Assembly: GCA_002299495.1 (NCBI GenBank)
Contig: DBNZ01000148.1
Location: 1-27,771 of the forward strand
DNA length: 27,771 bases
Source: Methylococcaceae bacterium UBA659
GTDB lineage: Bacteria > Pseudomonadota > Gammaproteobacteria > Methylococcales > Methylomonadaceae
Reading direction: 5' to 3'
Made by a program: the position numbers and the translations under genes. Positions 14,046-22,503 of the stretch are shown here, in pieces. Position 1 is the first letter of the stretch. Every line of letters starts with the position of its first letter. The notes under the pieces were generated by a model, which was not told the origin of the DNA, ran no database searches, and saw nothing but the letters and a program-made list of their open reading frames with translations.

Positions 14046-15404
14046 ATGAATAAAAAACAAATTTTACTGATAGTGGAAGACGACCCTGGATTACAGAAAC
14101 AGTTAAAATGGCGTTTCACCGATTACCAGGTCGTAATCGCGGGTAACCGGGGCGATGCCATCGCCGCGGTAAGAATGCATAAGCCTGATGTTGTAACTTT
14201 GGACTTAGGCTTGCCGCCTGACCCGGTCAATGCCAGCGAGGGCCTAGAGACGCTCAGCGAAATTTTACAATTGTCGCCGATAGCCAAAGTGATCGTAGTG
14301 ACCGGAAATGGTGACCGGGACAATGCCGTCAAGGCCGTCGCCATGGGTGCTTATGATTTCTACCAAAAACCCGTAGATAGCGATGTCTTGGCATTGATTG
14401 TCGGACGCGCTTATCAATTGGTCGATCTGGAAAAAGCTTACCGGCATCTCAAGCAGACGGTTTCTGAGCCATTGACGGGGATCATCGCAGCCTGCAAGTC
14501 CATGCAAGGCATCGCCCGGATGATCGAAAAGGTCGCACCCACCAATGCCACGACCCTGTTGTTAGGCGAAAGCGGCACCGGCAAAGAAGTTTTCGCAAAA
14601 GCCATACACCAGTTAAGCTTACGGTCAGACCGAGCTTTTGTGGCGGTCAATTGCGCCGCCATACCTGAAAACCTGCTGGAAAGTGAATTGTTTGGTTATG
14701 AAAAAGGGGCTTTTACCGGCGCCTCCCAACTCACCAAGGGCAAGATTGAATTTGCCGACCAAGGCACTTTTTTTCTGGATGAAATTGGCGACTTGCCTAT
14801 TAGCTTACAAGCCAAGCTATTGCGTTTTTTGCAGGAACGCAGCGTTGAAAGGCTAGGCGGCAGGAAACCCATACCCGTTGACGTGAGGATAATATGTGCA
14901 ACCCATCAAGATTTGGAATCCTTGATTGACCAAGGCAAGTTCAGGCTAGACCTTTATTATCGGGTGAGTGAAATAAGCATCAATATTCCCCCGCTAAGGG
15001 AACGCGAAGGCGATGCGGTAATGATTGCAACCGCATTGCTGAAACGCTTTAACGAAGCCAGCCACAAAAGGATTAAAGGTTTTTCTAATGATGCTTTAAT
15101 GGCCATTGAGCAATATTCATGGCCGGGCAATATTAGGGAGATGGAAAACAAGGTGAAACGGGCGATCATCTTAACGGATGACGCTTATCTAACGGCGGAC
15201 GATTTGGAATTGCCGGTAGGGGAAGGCGACGTAAGCCCGCCTTTTAACTTAAGGGCGGTACGGGAGGAGGCGGAATCAACCGCGATTAAAAAGGCTTTGC
15301 TGTCCGCCAATAACAACATCAGCAAGGCGGCAAAGATGCTGGGGGTGACAAGACCGACCCTATACACCCTATTGGACAAGTATGAAATTCAAGCGGATGA
15401 ATAA
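14046..15404 (+). CDS. prsR: PrsR-type sigma-54-dependent response regulator (PEP-CTERM/exosortase system)
   Basis: 452-residue NtrC-class activator. The receiver domain (about 5-120) has the acidic pair in VEDDPG, the phosphorylatable D53 in TLDLGLPPDP, and the KP lysine in FYQKPVDSD. The AAA+ domain has Walker A GESGTGKE starting at 174, the sigma-54 contact loop GAFTGA at 221-226, and Walker B around FFLDEIGD. A Fis-type helix-turn-helix ends the protein (ISKAAKMLGVTRPTLYTLLD). The receiver sequence (LDLGLPPDP, ASEGLETL, IVVTGNGDRDNAVKAVAMGA) is that of PrsR, the regulator of PEP-CTERM and exopolysaccharide genes. Its partner kinase PrsK is normally adjacent but is not in this window. 80 bases separate it from the upstream AsnB-like gene. 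Confidence 0.88.
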   Translation: MNKKQILLIVEDDPGLQKQLKWRFTDYQVVIAGNRGDAIAAVRMHKPDVVTLDLGLPPDPVNASEGLETLSEILQLSPIAKVIVVTGNGDRDNAVKAVAMGAYDFYQKPVDSDVLALIVGRAYQLVDLEKAYRHLKQTVSEPLTGIIAACKSMQGIARMIEKVAPTNATTLLLGESGTGKEVFAKAIHQLSLRSDRAFVAVNCAAIPENLLESELFGYEKGAFTGASQLTKGKIEFADQGTFFLDEIGDLPISLQAKLLRFLQERSVERLGGRKPIPVDVRIICATHQDLESLIDQGKFRLDLYYRVSEISINIPPLREREGDAVMIATALLKRFNEASHKRIKGFSNDALMAIEQYSWPGNIREMENKVKRAIILTDDAYLTADDLELPVGEGDVSPPFNLRAVREEAESTAIKKALLSANNNISKAAKMLGVTRPTLYTLLDKYEIQADE

Positions 15405-15477
15405 AACTGGAAACAGGGATTACAAGGAATAACATAGGAGTGGAAAAAAATGCGTTCCCCACCCCTAAGCTGCTAAA

Positions 15478-15840
15478 TTATTTTTTTATGACCACCTTAT
15501 CGTCAATCAACAATTCAGAAATACCCCCCAAACGGGAAGCCAATGTGCAGCTAGCTTGTTTAAAGCCTCCCTTTGCCGCATTTTCCCCTTGCCATTTCAA
15601 AGTGACATAGGTCTCTTTGTCGCTTGCGGTATCAGACGGGAAGTAGACCTGTTCACCCGTTTCTTTCAAAATAGCCGCCTTGCACTTGTCATTGGCCATG
15701 TCTTGCATGGCCGTATAATTTCGGATCATGGATGCCGCCTCCATTTTTTCCGGGGACTGTCTTTTGCTCATCCCCACCATAATAAAACCGACCGCAAAAA
15801 ACGCCACCACGCTCAGAACTAATTTCATTGTATCGGACAT
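15478..15840 (-). CDS. Small membrane-anchored protein of unknown function
   Basis: 120 residues. An N-terminal hydrophobic segment (about 6-24, KLVLSVVAFFAVGFIMVGM) is followed by a soluble, mainly polar domain with two cysteines (in NDKCKAA and QASCTLAS) that could pair in the periplasm. A strong ribosome site (GAGGAGA) precedes the ATG at 15838-15840. It lies 41 bases downstream of cobO on the same strand, so it is probably co-transcribed with it. No family recognised; no lipobox. Confidence 0.75.
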   Translation of the reverse strand: MSDTMKLVLSVVAFFAVGFIMVGMSKRQSPEKMEAASMIRNYTAMQDMANDKCKAAILKETGEQVYFPSDTASDKETYVTLKWQGENAAKGGFKQASCTLASRLGGISELLIDDKVVIKK

Positions 15841-15881
15841 ATTGATTCTCCTCGTATTGTTTTAATTATGTTTTATTGGCT

Positions 15882-16418
15882 CTAAAATTCGATACCCTGT
15901 GCAGCCAAAATGCCTTGGTCAAAAGCATGTTTAATCTTAGTCATTTCAGTGACGGTATCGGCCAGACCGAGCACTTCAGGGGCGGCGTTACGGCCAGTTA
16001 AAACCAAATGTTGCCAAGCCGGTTTGTGCCCACGGATAAAATCACAAATTTCAGCGCCGGTGAGCCAATGGTATCCGCAGCAATAATTGATTTCATCCAA
16101 AACCACCAAATCAAAATCCCCAAAACGGATTTTTTCTTGGCAAAAAGCCCAAATTTCGCGGCTGGTTTTAAGGTCTTGCCCTGGGTTTTGGGTGTCCCAG
16201 GTAAATCCATCGCCTAACGCATGCCATTCGATGTTTTCAAAATGAGTGGCGGCCCGTTGTTCTCCGGTTTGCCATTGACCCTTGATGAATTGAACCACAC
16301 ACACCTTCATACCCCAACCGGCGGCACGAAACACCATGCCAAATGCGCTGGACGACTTGCCTTTGCCATCCCCGGTATGCACCAACACCAATCCCCGCCG
16401 CTTGTCCCTAGATTTCAT
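15882..16418 (-). CDS. cobO: Corrinoid (cob(I)alamin) adenosyltransferase, CobO/BtuR type
   Basis: Transfers the adenosyl group of ATP to cob(I)alamin or its precursors, giving adenosylcobalamin; also used in corrinoid salvage. 178 residues, about 20 shorter at the N-terminus than E. coli BtuR, a region variable in the family. The ATP-binding loop TGDGKGKSSSAFG (15-27) is intact, as are VVQFIKGQW, the Walker-B-like LVVLDEINYC, and the C-terminal TEMTKIKHAFDQGILAAQGI. The frame upstream of the ATG at 16416-16418 contains no other start before a stop, so the short form is the real start. It is divergent from hemL, which shares the tetrapyrrole theme. Confidence 0.93.
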   Translation of the reverse strand: MKSRDKRRGLVLVHTGDGKGKSSSAFGMVFRAAGWGMKVCVVQFIKGQWQTGEQRAATHFENIEWHALGDGFTWDTQNPGQDLKTSREIWAFCQEKIRFGDFDLVVLDEINYCCGYHWLTGAEICDFIRGHKPAWQHLVLTGRNAAPEVLGLADTVTEMTKIKHAFDQGILAAQGIEF

Positions 16419-16531
16419 TGGCTTGTCTGTCCCTTTGTTAGGCGATAGTTTAAAAGCATGGGCATTTTAACGTATTAGCGACGCTTAATCATGGTAAAGT
16501 TAGGTGTTTTCAAACCTGCAATTATTTCATC

Positions 16532-17821
16532 ATGACTGAAAAAGAACAGTTATTTTCCGAAGCCAAGCGGGTCATACCCGGTGGCGTCAATTCGCCGGTG
16601 CGTTCTTTTGGCGGCGTTGGCGGCACACCTGTTTTTATCAGCCGTGCCCTAGGCTCTAAGATCATTGACAGCGAAGGTAAGAGCTACATCGATTATGTGG
16701 GCTCATGGGGACCTATGGTCTTAGGCCATGCCCATCCTGAAGTCATTACCGCCGTCAAAATGGCGGCTGAAAACGGCTTAAGCTTTGGCGCACCCACCGA
16801 AATCGAAACCCAGATGGCGCGAATGGTATGCCAATTAATACCGTCTATAGACATGGTCAGGATGGTCAGCTCCGGCACCGAAGCCACCATGAGCGCGATC
16901 CGTTTGGCGCGGGGCTTTACCGGGCGCGACAAAATCATCAAATTCGCCGGTTGTTACCACGGCCATGCCGATGCCTTATTGGTCAAGGCGGGTTCCGGCG
17001 CGTTGACGTTCGGGATACCCAGCTCCCCTGGCGTACCGGCGGCAGTGGCGGAAAATACCTTGACCTTGCCTTATAACGACAGCGAATCCGTCCGGCAAGT
17101 GTTTACTGATATTGGCGGACAAATAGCCTGTATCATCGTTGAACCGGTGGCCGGCAACATGAACTGTGTGCCTCCGGTGCCGGGCTTTCTGGAAACGCTA
17201 AGGCAAGCCTGCGATCACTCTGGCAGTGTGCTGATTTTTGATGAGGTGATGACCGGTTTTCGGGTTGGTTTACATGGCGCCCAAGGGTTGTACGGGGTAA
17301 CGCCTGATTTAACCACCTTAGGCAAGGTGCTCGGAGGGGGTATGCCAGTCGGCGCCTTTGGTGGCAAGCGCGTTATCATGGAACATCTTGCCCCCCTAGG
17401 CCCTGTCTATCAAGCCGGCACTTTGTCGGGCAACCCGGTGGCAATGGCCGCAGGCTTAAAAACCTTGGAACTGATTCAAGCACCCGGTTTTTTCCAGGCC
17501 TTAGCGGCGAAAACCGAACAACTTACCACCGGCTTCAGGCAATGCGCTGCAACAGCCGGTATTGCGCTGTCCACCCACTGTGTGGGCGGTATGTTCGGGC
17601 TGTTTTTTAGTGCGGAAGAGAATATCGCCCGTTTTGAGCAAGTCATGCAATGCAACCAGAATTTATTCAAACGTTTCTTTCATGCCATGCTGGACGAGGG
17701 CGTTTATTTGGCGCCTTCCGCCTTTGAAGCGGGGTTTGTCTCAGCCGCCCACAGCGGGGCGGATTTAGCTAAGACCTTGCAAGGCGCGGAAACCGTGTTA
17801 AAAAAATTGGCGGACACATGA
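16532..17821 (+). CDS. hemL: Glutamate-1-semialdehyde 2,1-aminomutase
   Basis: PLP enzyme making 5-aminolevulinate from glutamate-1-semialdehyde in the C5 haem pathway. 429 residues. The PLP lysine is K265 in TTLGKVLGGGMPVGAFGG, the same number as in E. coli; FDEVMTGFRVG carries the PLP-ring aspartate; GGVNSPVRSFGGVGGTP and AGTLSGNPVAMAAGL are typical. No clear Shine-Dalgarno sequence precedes the ATG. The promoter should lie in the 113-base gap shared with divergent cobO, where TGGTAAAGT (16494-16502) is a possible -10 area. It converges with the SDR gene downstream across an 82-base gap without a clear terminator. Confidence 0.97.
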   Translation: MTEKEQLFSEAKRVIPGGVNSPVRSFGGVGGTPVFISRALGSKIIDSEGKSYIDYVGSWGPMVLGHAHPEVITAVKMAAENGLSFGAPTEIETQMARMVCQLIPSIDMVRMVSSGTEATMSAIRLARGFTGRDKIIKFAGCYHGHADALLVKAGSGALTFGIPSSPGVPAAVAENTLTLPYNDSESVRQVFTDIGGQIACIIVEPVAGNMNCVPPVPGFLETLRQACDHSGSVLIFDEVMTGFRVGLHGAQGLYGVTPDLTTLGKVLGGGMPVGAFGGKRVIMEHLAPLGPVYQAGTLSGNPVAMAAGLKTLELIQAPGFFQALAAKTEQLTTGFRQCAATAGIALSTHCVGGMFGLFFSAEENIARFEQVMQCNQNLFKRFFHAMLDEGVYLAPSAFEAGFVSAAHSGADLAKTLQGAETVLKKLADT

Positions 17822-17903
17822 AAAACCCGCCCCCACATTGCCAAGCCAAAAATGACCGATTCGACGCGGAGCCAAAATAATTTTTATCGCCCCACCCTGC
17901 TGT

Positions 17904-18743
17904 TTACTTAATTGAACGCAATATTGAATCCAACCAGGCATCCGGCAACAGCCTCTTGAAAACGGCAAAAAGATAGGTAGGGAAAGTGACGAAGTAGCGG
18001 ATTTTAGGTTTTTTCGATTCGACGGCGTGTATGACTTTTTCCGCCACCGCAGTAGCGGGTAACGTGAACGGCGCGGTTGCGCCCTCTTTTTGTAACCGGG
18101 CTTCCATGACTTGGTAAGTCTCCCGGTGGTAGCTTTGGGCAGTATCGATATTACGTTTATACATCTCAAAGGCATTTTTTCTAAAGTCACTCAGAATAGG
18201 CCCAGGCTCTATCAAACTGACATAGATATTGCTTCCATTCAATTCCAAACGGAGCGTGTCAACTAAACCTTCTAGGGCAAACTTACTGGCGTTATAAGCT
18301 CCCCGGTAGGTCATGGCGACAAAACCCAAAATCGAGCTGTTATAAACAATCCTGCCATGCCCTTGCCTACGCATCACCGAGATAATTTGATTGCTCAACT
18401 CATGCGTACCAAAGAAATTGGTTTCAAATTGCGCCCGCAAGACATCACGGCTTAAATCTTCCACCGCGCCGGGTTGTCCGTAGGCGGCATTGTTAAATAA
18501 AACATCCAATTTGCCGTCAGTTAACGATAACACGTCAGCAACAGCCTGCCGGATACTCCCGCTATCGGCCAAATCTAACTGGAAGGAAGCAAAGCCGTGC
18601 TCCCGTAAGCGGATCACAGCATCCATTTTCCTTGCCGTTGCTATGACCTGATGGCCACGCTTTTGCAATGCTATCGCAGTGGCATAACCAATCCCTGTCG
18701 AACATCCCGTGATTAATACGGTTTTTGGTGGTACGCCTGGCAT
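17904..18743 (-). CDS. Short-chain dehydrogenase/reductase, unknown substrate
   Basis: 279-residue classical SDR. The NAD(P) site TGCSTGIG is at 12-19, NNAAYG at 84-89, catalytic Ser 136 or 137 in YNSS, and Tyr150/Lys154 in YNASK. ATARK at about 35-39 after the second strand suggests NADP preference. The C-terminal tail (TFPTYLFAVFKRLLPDAWLD) is amphipathic and may sit on the membrane, as in 17-beta-hydroxysteroid-dehydrogenase-like bacterial SDRs. AGGAGA precedes the ATG. It starts only 10 bases after the glmS stop, so it is the third gene of glmU-glmS-SDR. A link to amino-sugar or lipid metabolism is inferred from that position alone. Confidence 0.88.
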   Translation of the reverse strand: MPGVPPKTVLITGCSTGIGYATAIALQKRGHQVIATARKMDAVIRLREHGFASFQLDLADSGSIRQAVADVLSLTDGKLDVLFNNAAYGQPGAVEDLSRDVLRAQFETNFFGTHELSNQIISVMRRQGHGRIVYNSSILGFVAMTYRGAYNASKFALEGLVDTLRLELNGSNIYVSLIEPGPILSDFRKNAFEMYKRNIDTAQSYHRETYQVMEARLQKEGATAPFTLPATAVAEKVIHAVESKKPKIRYFVTFPTYLFAVFKRLLPDAWLDSILRSIK

Positions 18744-18753
18744 GGGTGGTCTC

Positions 18754-20583
18754 CTACTCGACTGTCACCGATTTGGCAAGGTTTCTGGGTTGATCCACGT
18801 CCGTCCCTTTTAGGACGGCGACATGGTATGCCAACAATTGCAAAGGGATGGTAAAAACTATCGGTGACACCTCATTGTCCACCTGGGGAATTTTAATCAC
18901 CCTGACATTCTGGCTTGAGGACTGACGCAACGTTTCATCCATAAAAACAATGAGTTGACCACCCCTAGCGCTGACTTCATGGATATTGGACCTGAGTTTT
19001 TCCAGCAAACTGTTGTTAGGCGCCACAGTAATGACCGGCATGTCGGCATCAATCAACGCCAGCGGGCCATGCTTTAATTCACCTGCGGGATATGCTTCCG
19101 CGTGGATATAGGAAATTTCCTTTAATTTTAACGCCCCTTCCATGGCGATAGGATAGTGAGCTCCTCTACCTAAAAATAAAGCATGTTGTTTTTCCGCAAA
19201 ACTTTCAGACAATGCCTTGATTTCCCCATCAAGCTCCAATACTTTTTCAATGGTGCCCGGTAAAGCAAACAGTTGTGCAGTGATCTTTTCTTCTGCCATT
19301 TCCGATAATTTATAGCGTCTGCCCAAGGCGATCACCAATAGCATCAATGTGGCCAATTGCGTTGTAAACGCCTTAGTCGAGGCCACGCCGATTTCGGGCC
19401 CTGCCCGGGTCATTAAGGCCAAGTCCGATTCCCTAACCAAGGAACTCTCGGCCACATTACATACGGCTATCGAATAGTTGGCACCTAAATTTTTTGCTTC
19501 CATCAGGGCCGCTAAGGTGTCGGCGGTTTCCCCTGATTGGGAGACGGTGATAACCAGGCTATTTTCAGCCAAGATGGGTTGCCGATAACGAAATTCACTG
19601 GCCACCTCAATGCGGCAAGGGATGCCAGCCAATTCTTCAAACCAATACTGCGCCACCAAACCTGCGTGGTAACTGGTGCCACAGGCAATCAACTGCACAG
19701 ATTTGATGGCGTCGAATATACGGCTAGCGTTATGGCCTAACGCATTTTCGTTCAATTTTTGGTTAATGAACCTGCCCTCCAGCACTTGTGACAGGGCAAA
19801 CGGTTGTTCGTAAATTTCTTTCAGCATGTAGTGACGGTAGTCACCTTTATCAACCGCGTCAGCGGTCAATTGGCTTTTTTTGATTGGCCGTTCGACCGGC
19901 TCCCCTGCCGCATTGAATATCGCCAAATGGTCTATTTTCAATTCCGCAACATCACCGTCTTCCAGAAAAATAAAACGTTGGGTCACAGGCAATAAGGCCG
20001 CCACATCGGAAGCGATGAAATATTCCCCAATCCCCACGCCAATAACCAAAGGACTCCCTTTTCGGCAAGCAATCAATGTGTCCGGCTCACTGACACTGAT
20101 GACACCTAGGGCAAAAGCCCCGTCGAATCTTTTGACCGCGTGTTTCACGGCATCCAACAACGTACCGGTGACTTGAAGGGCATCGTAAAATTCATGGGCA
20201 ATCACTTCCGTGTCAGTTTCAGACGCAAACACATGACCCCTGCCCAATTGCGCGGCTTTGAGTTGTTCGTGGTTTTCAATGATCCCATTATGCACCACCG
20301 CGATATGTTCCCGGCTGACATGGGGATGGGCATTTTGGGTACTAGGCGCCCCATGCGTAGCCCAACGGGTATGGGCAATGCCTATCAGTCCATTGAGCGG
20401 TTCAGCGGCCAACAGGTTTTCCAATTCCTTTACTTTGCCCAAGGCCCGTCTACGATGAATGGCCTGATTGTCGATAATGGCCAAACCCGCCGAATCATAA
20501 CCCCTATATTCAAGCCTTCTTAAGCCTTCCAGCAAAATAGGCAATACGTTTCGTTGGGCGACACCTGCAACAATTCCGCACAT
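18754..20583 (-). CDS. glmS: Glutamine-fructose-6-phosphate aminotransferase (isomerising)
   Basis: Makes glucosamine 6-phosphate from fructose 6-phosphate and glutamine, the entry to peptidoglycan and lipopolysaccharide precursors. 609 residues, as in E. coli. The glutaminase domain starts MCGIV with the nucleophile Cys2, and TRWATHG and HNGIIEN complete the glutamine site. Two SIS domains follow (IACGTSYHAG, TVSQSGETADT, FLGRGAHYPIAMEGALKLKE), and the tail ends LAKSVTVE. The ATG at 20581-20583 overlaps the glmU TAA by one base (TAATG) and AGGAGA lies within glmU, so translation is coupled. An 11-residue upstream extension is rejected because Cys must be residue 2. Confidence 0.97.
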   Translation of the reverse strand: MCGIVAGVAQRNVLPILLEGLRRLEYRGYDSAGLAIIDNQAIHRRRALGKVKELENLLAAEPLNGLIGIAHTRWATHGAPSTQNAHPHVSREHIAVVHNGIIENHEQLKAAQLGRGHVFASETDTEVIAHEFYDALQVTGTLLDAVKHAVKRFDGAFALGVISVSEPDTLIACRKGSPLVIGVGIGEYFIASDVAALLPVTQRFIFLEDGDVAELKIDHLAIFNAAGEPVERPIKKSQLTADAVDKGDYRHYMLKEIYEQPFALSQVLEGRFINQKLNENALGHNASRIFDAIKSVQLIACGTSYHAGLVAQYWFEELAGIPCRIEVASEFRYRQPILAENSLVITVSQSGETADTLAALMEAKNLGANYSIAVCNVAESSLVRESDLALMTRAGPEIGVASTKAFTTQLATLMLLVIALGRRYKLSEMAEEKITAQLFALPGTIEKVLELDGEIKALSESFAEKQHALFLGRGAHYPIAMEGALKLKEISYIHAEAYPAGELKHGPLALIDADMPVITVAPNNSLLEKLRSNIHEVSARGGQLIVFMDETLRQSSSQNVRVIKIPQVDNEVSPIVFTIPLQLLAYHVAVLKGTDVDQPRNLAKSVTVE

Positions 20584-21956
20584 TATTTTTTCTCCTGTTT
20601 GACGGGCCTTTGCCAAGATGATACCACCGTTTGTTTGGCCCTGCTTAAGCTCAACTGCCCAGGAGGGGCGTCTCTGGTAATAGTGGAACCCGCCCCAATG
20701 GTAGCCTCTTTTCCGATCGTCACGGGCGCGACCAATTGGCTGTTGGAGCCGATGAACGCCCCGTCTTCGATAATGGTCTTGAACTTATTGGCGCCATCAT
20801 AGTTGCAGGTGATCGTCCCGGCGCCGACATTTACTTGAGTACCGATTTCTGCATCGCCGATATAGCTTAAGTGGTTGACCTTGCTACCCTGATTGATGCT
20901 GGATTTTTTTATCTCAACAAAATTGCCGATATGGACGTCATTTGCCAACTTTGTTTCCGGGCGGATCCTAGCAAAAGGGCCGATTCGACAAGAGTGTCCA
21001 ATGACCGCATCCTCAATGACACAATTAGCCAAGATCTCCACATCATCCGCAATCACAGCGTTTTTTATGATGGTGTTGGGCCCAATTTTGACACGGTTAC
21101 CCAAGCTAATCTTGCCCTCCATAATCACGTTGACATCGATAACAATGTCTTCACCTACAGAGTCTATTTCACCCCTTAAATCAAAACGGCCGGGATCCAT
21201 TAGAGTGACACCCTCCGCCATAAGCCGTTTGGCCTGGGTCTGCTGGTAAACGCGCTCTAAATGTGCAAGCTGCATCCGGTTATTGATACCCAATACTTCG
21301 TCCGGGCTGATAGGCTGGCTTGTTATTATGCCAATACCATCGGCCACCGCCATAGCGATAATATCCGTCAGATAATATTCTGCTTGGGCGTTATCATTTC
21401 CTAACTGATCCAGCCATGTTTTTAACATGCCGCCCTTGACCGCCATTACTCCGGTGTTGACCTCGTTGACGAGCTTTTCATGATCAGAGGCATCCTTTTC
21501 TTCCATGATTTTTATCACTAGGTCTTCATCGTTTCTGATAATCCTCCCATAACCGGCTGGGTTATCGAGGTTAACGGTCAGCAAAGCCATTTGTCCATCA
21601 GTGACATTTTCAATCAAGATTTTTGCTGTCCCTGCATTAAGCAGCGGCACATCCCCAAACAAAATCAATACGATTTGGTCATCGCCAATGAACTCCTTGG
21701 CTTGTTGGACGGCATGGCCTGTTCCTAATTGTTGGGATTGTAAAATCCAATTCACGGCGATATCGTCGATGGCTTGCTTAACCTGCTCCGCCCCATGTCC
21801 AACGATTATATTAATGGTGTTGCCAGGCAATCCCCTCGCCATTTCATAGACATGCGCTATCAGCGGTTTATTGGCGATAGGGTGCAGAACCTTCGGTATA
21901 TTGGAACGCATCCGGGTCCCTTTACCTGCCGCTAAAATAAGGGTGTTGATTTTCAT
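20583..21956 (-). CDS. glmU: Bifunctional N-acetylglucosamine-1-phosphate uridyltransferase / glucosamine-1-phosphate acetyltransferase
   Basis: Carries out the last two steps to UDP-GlcNAc. 457 residues. The N-terminal pyrophosphorylase domain has LILAAGKGTRM, the Q-x-LGTGHAVQ motif and the NEVNTGVMAV stretch. The C-terminal left-handed beta helix has hexapeptide repeats and HLSYIGDAEIG plus GAGTITCNYDGANK for acetyl transfer. The third codon ATG (21954-21956, MKINTL) is preferred because TGAGG is 7 bases before it but only one base before the first ATG (21960-21962); the alternative adds Met-Ser. First gene of glmU-glmS-SDR and separated from the atp operon by a terminator; glmU next to atpC is a common proteobacterial arrangement. 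Confidence 0.96.
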   Translation of the reverse strand: MKINTLILAAGKGTRMRSNIPKVLHPIANKPLIAHVYEMARGLPGNTINIIVGHGAEQVKQAIDDIAVNWILQSQQLGTGHAVQQAKEFIGDDQIVLILFGDVPLLNAGTAKILIENVTDGQMALLTVNLDNPAGYGRIIRNDEDLVIKIMEEKDASDHEKLVNEVNTGVMAVKGGMLKTWLDQLGNDNAQAEYYLTDIIAMAVADGIGIITSQPISPDEVLGINNRMQLAHLERVYQQTQAKRLMAEGVTLMDPGRFDLRGEIDSVGEDIVIDVNVIMEGKISLGNRVKIGPNTIIKNAVIADDVEILANCVIEDAVIGHSCRIGPFARIRPETKLANDVHIGNFVEIKKSSINQGSKVNHLSYIGDAEIGTQVNVGAGTITCNYDGANKFKTIIEDGAFIGSNSQLVAPVTIGKEATIGAGSTITRDAPPGQLSLSRAKQTVVSSWQRPVKQEKK

Positions 21957-21974
21957 TGACATGCCTCATTTAAC

Positions 21975-22013
21975 AAAAAAGCCCGATAGCGAATGACGTT
22001 ACCGGGCTTTTTT
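21975..22013. terminator. Terminator of the atp operon
   Basis: AAAAAAGCCCG (21975-21985) pairs with CGGGCTTTTTT (22003-22013), with two further base pairs possible inside after one mismatch. On the minus strand the stem is followed by TTTTTTGTT, a good intrinsic terminator for atpC, 55 bases past its stop and just upstream of glmU. Confidence 0.9.
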
Positions 22014-22067
22014 AATTTGATTAATTTATCGGTGCATCTGTTGGGATCCAAGAATTTGCGGCCGTGT

Positions 22068-22490
22068 TTATTCCCCGCGTTTTCGTAACCTATCCAGAGT
22101 CCTCAATTGCATGACCGCCACAGCCAATTGGGCTTGCGCCGTTGCATAATCCATTTTTTCCGATCTTTCGACCAGCGCTTCTTCCGCAAGCGCCTTAGCT
22201 TGCAAGGCCGCCGCCTCGTCTATGTCTTTAGCCCTAATGGCGGTATCCGCCAAAACCGTGACCAAATGCGGTTGGACTTCCAGTATCCCGCCTGTGATAA
22301 AGAAGGGGAAGCTTTCTTTATCACTGACTTTTACCCTCACTTCGCCCGGGTTTAATTTAGTTAAAAAGGGGGCATGGCGGGGCGTTATACCTACCTCACC
22401 CATTTCGGCAGGAGCGAACACCATTTCCGCCAATCCGGAAAAAATTTCCTTTTCCGCGCTTACAATATCTACATGCACAGTCATGGTCAT
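22068..22490 (-). CDS. atpC: ATP synthase epsilon subunit
   Basis: Central-stalk subunit of F1 that regulates ATPase activity. 140 residues. The beta-sandwich N-terminal domain (VHVDIVSAEKEIFSG, EVGITPRHAPFLTKLNPGEV, FFITGGILEVQPHLVTVLAD) is followed by two C-terminal helices. The first ATG (22488-22490) has AGGG 7 bases upstream; a second in-frame ATG two codons on is possible. Last gene of the operon, 13 bases after atpD. Confidence 0.96.
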   Translation of the reverse strand: MTMTVHVDIVSAEKEIFSGLAEMVFAPAEMGEVGITPRHAPFLTKLNPGEVRVKVSDKESFPFFITGGILEVQPHLVTVLADTAIRAKDIDEAAALQAKALAEEALVERSEKMDYATAQAQLAVAVMQLRTLDRLRKRGE

Positions 22491-22503
22491 TATCTTACCC
22501 TAG

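Noticed and set aside
15436..15468. Terminator between convergent prsR and the small membrane protein
   Set aside because: The inverted repeat (GTGGAA against TTCCCCAC) has a bulge and no T tract in a usable position.
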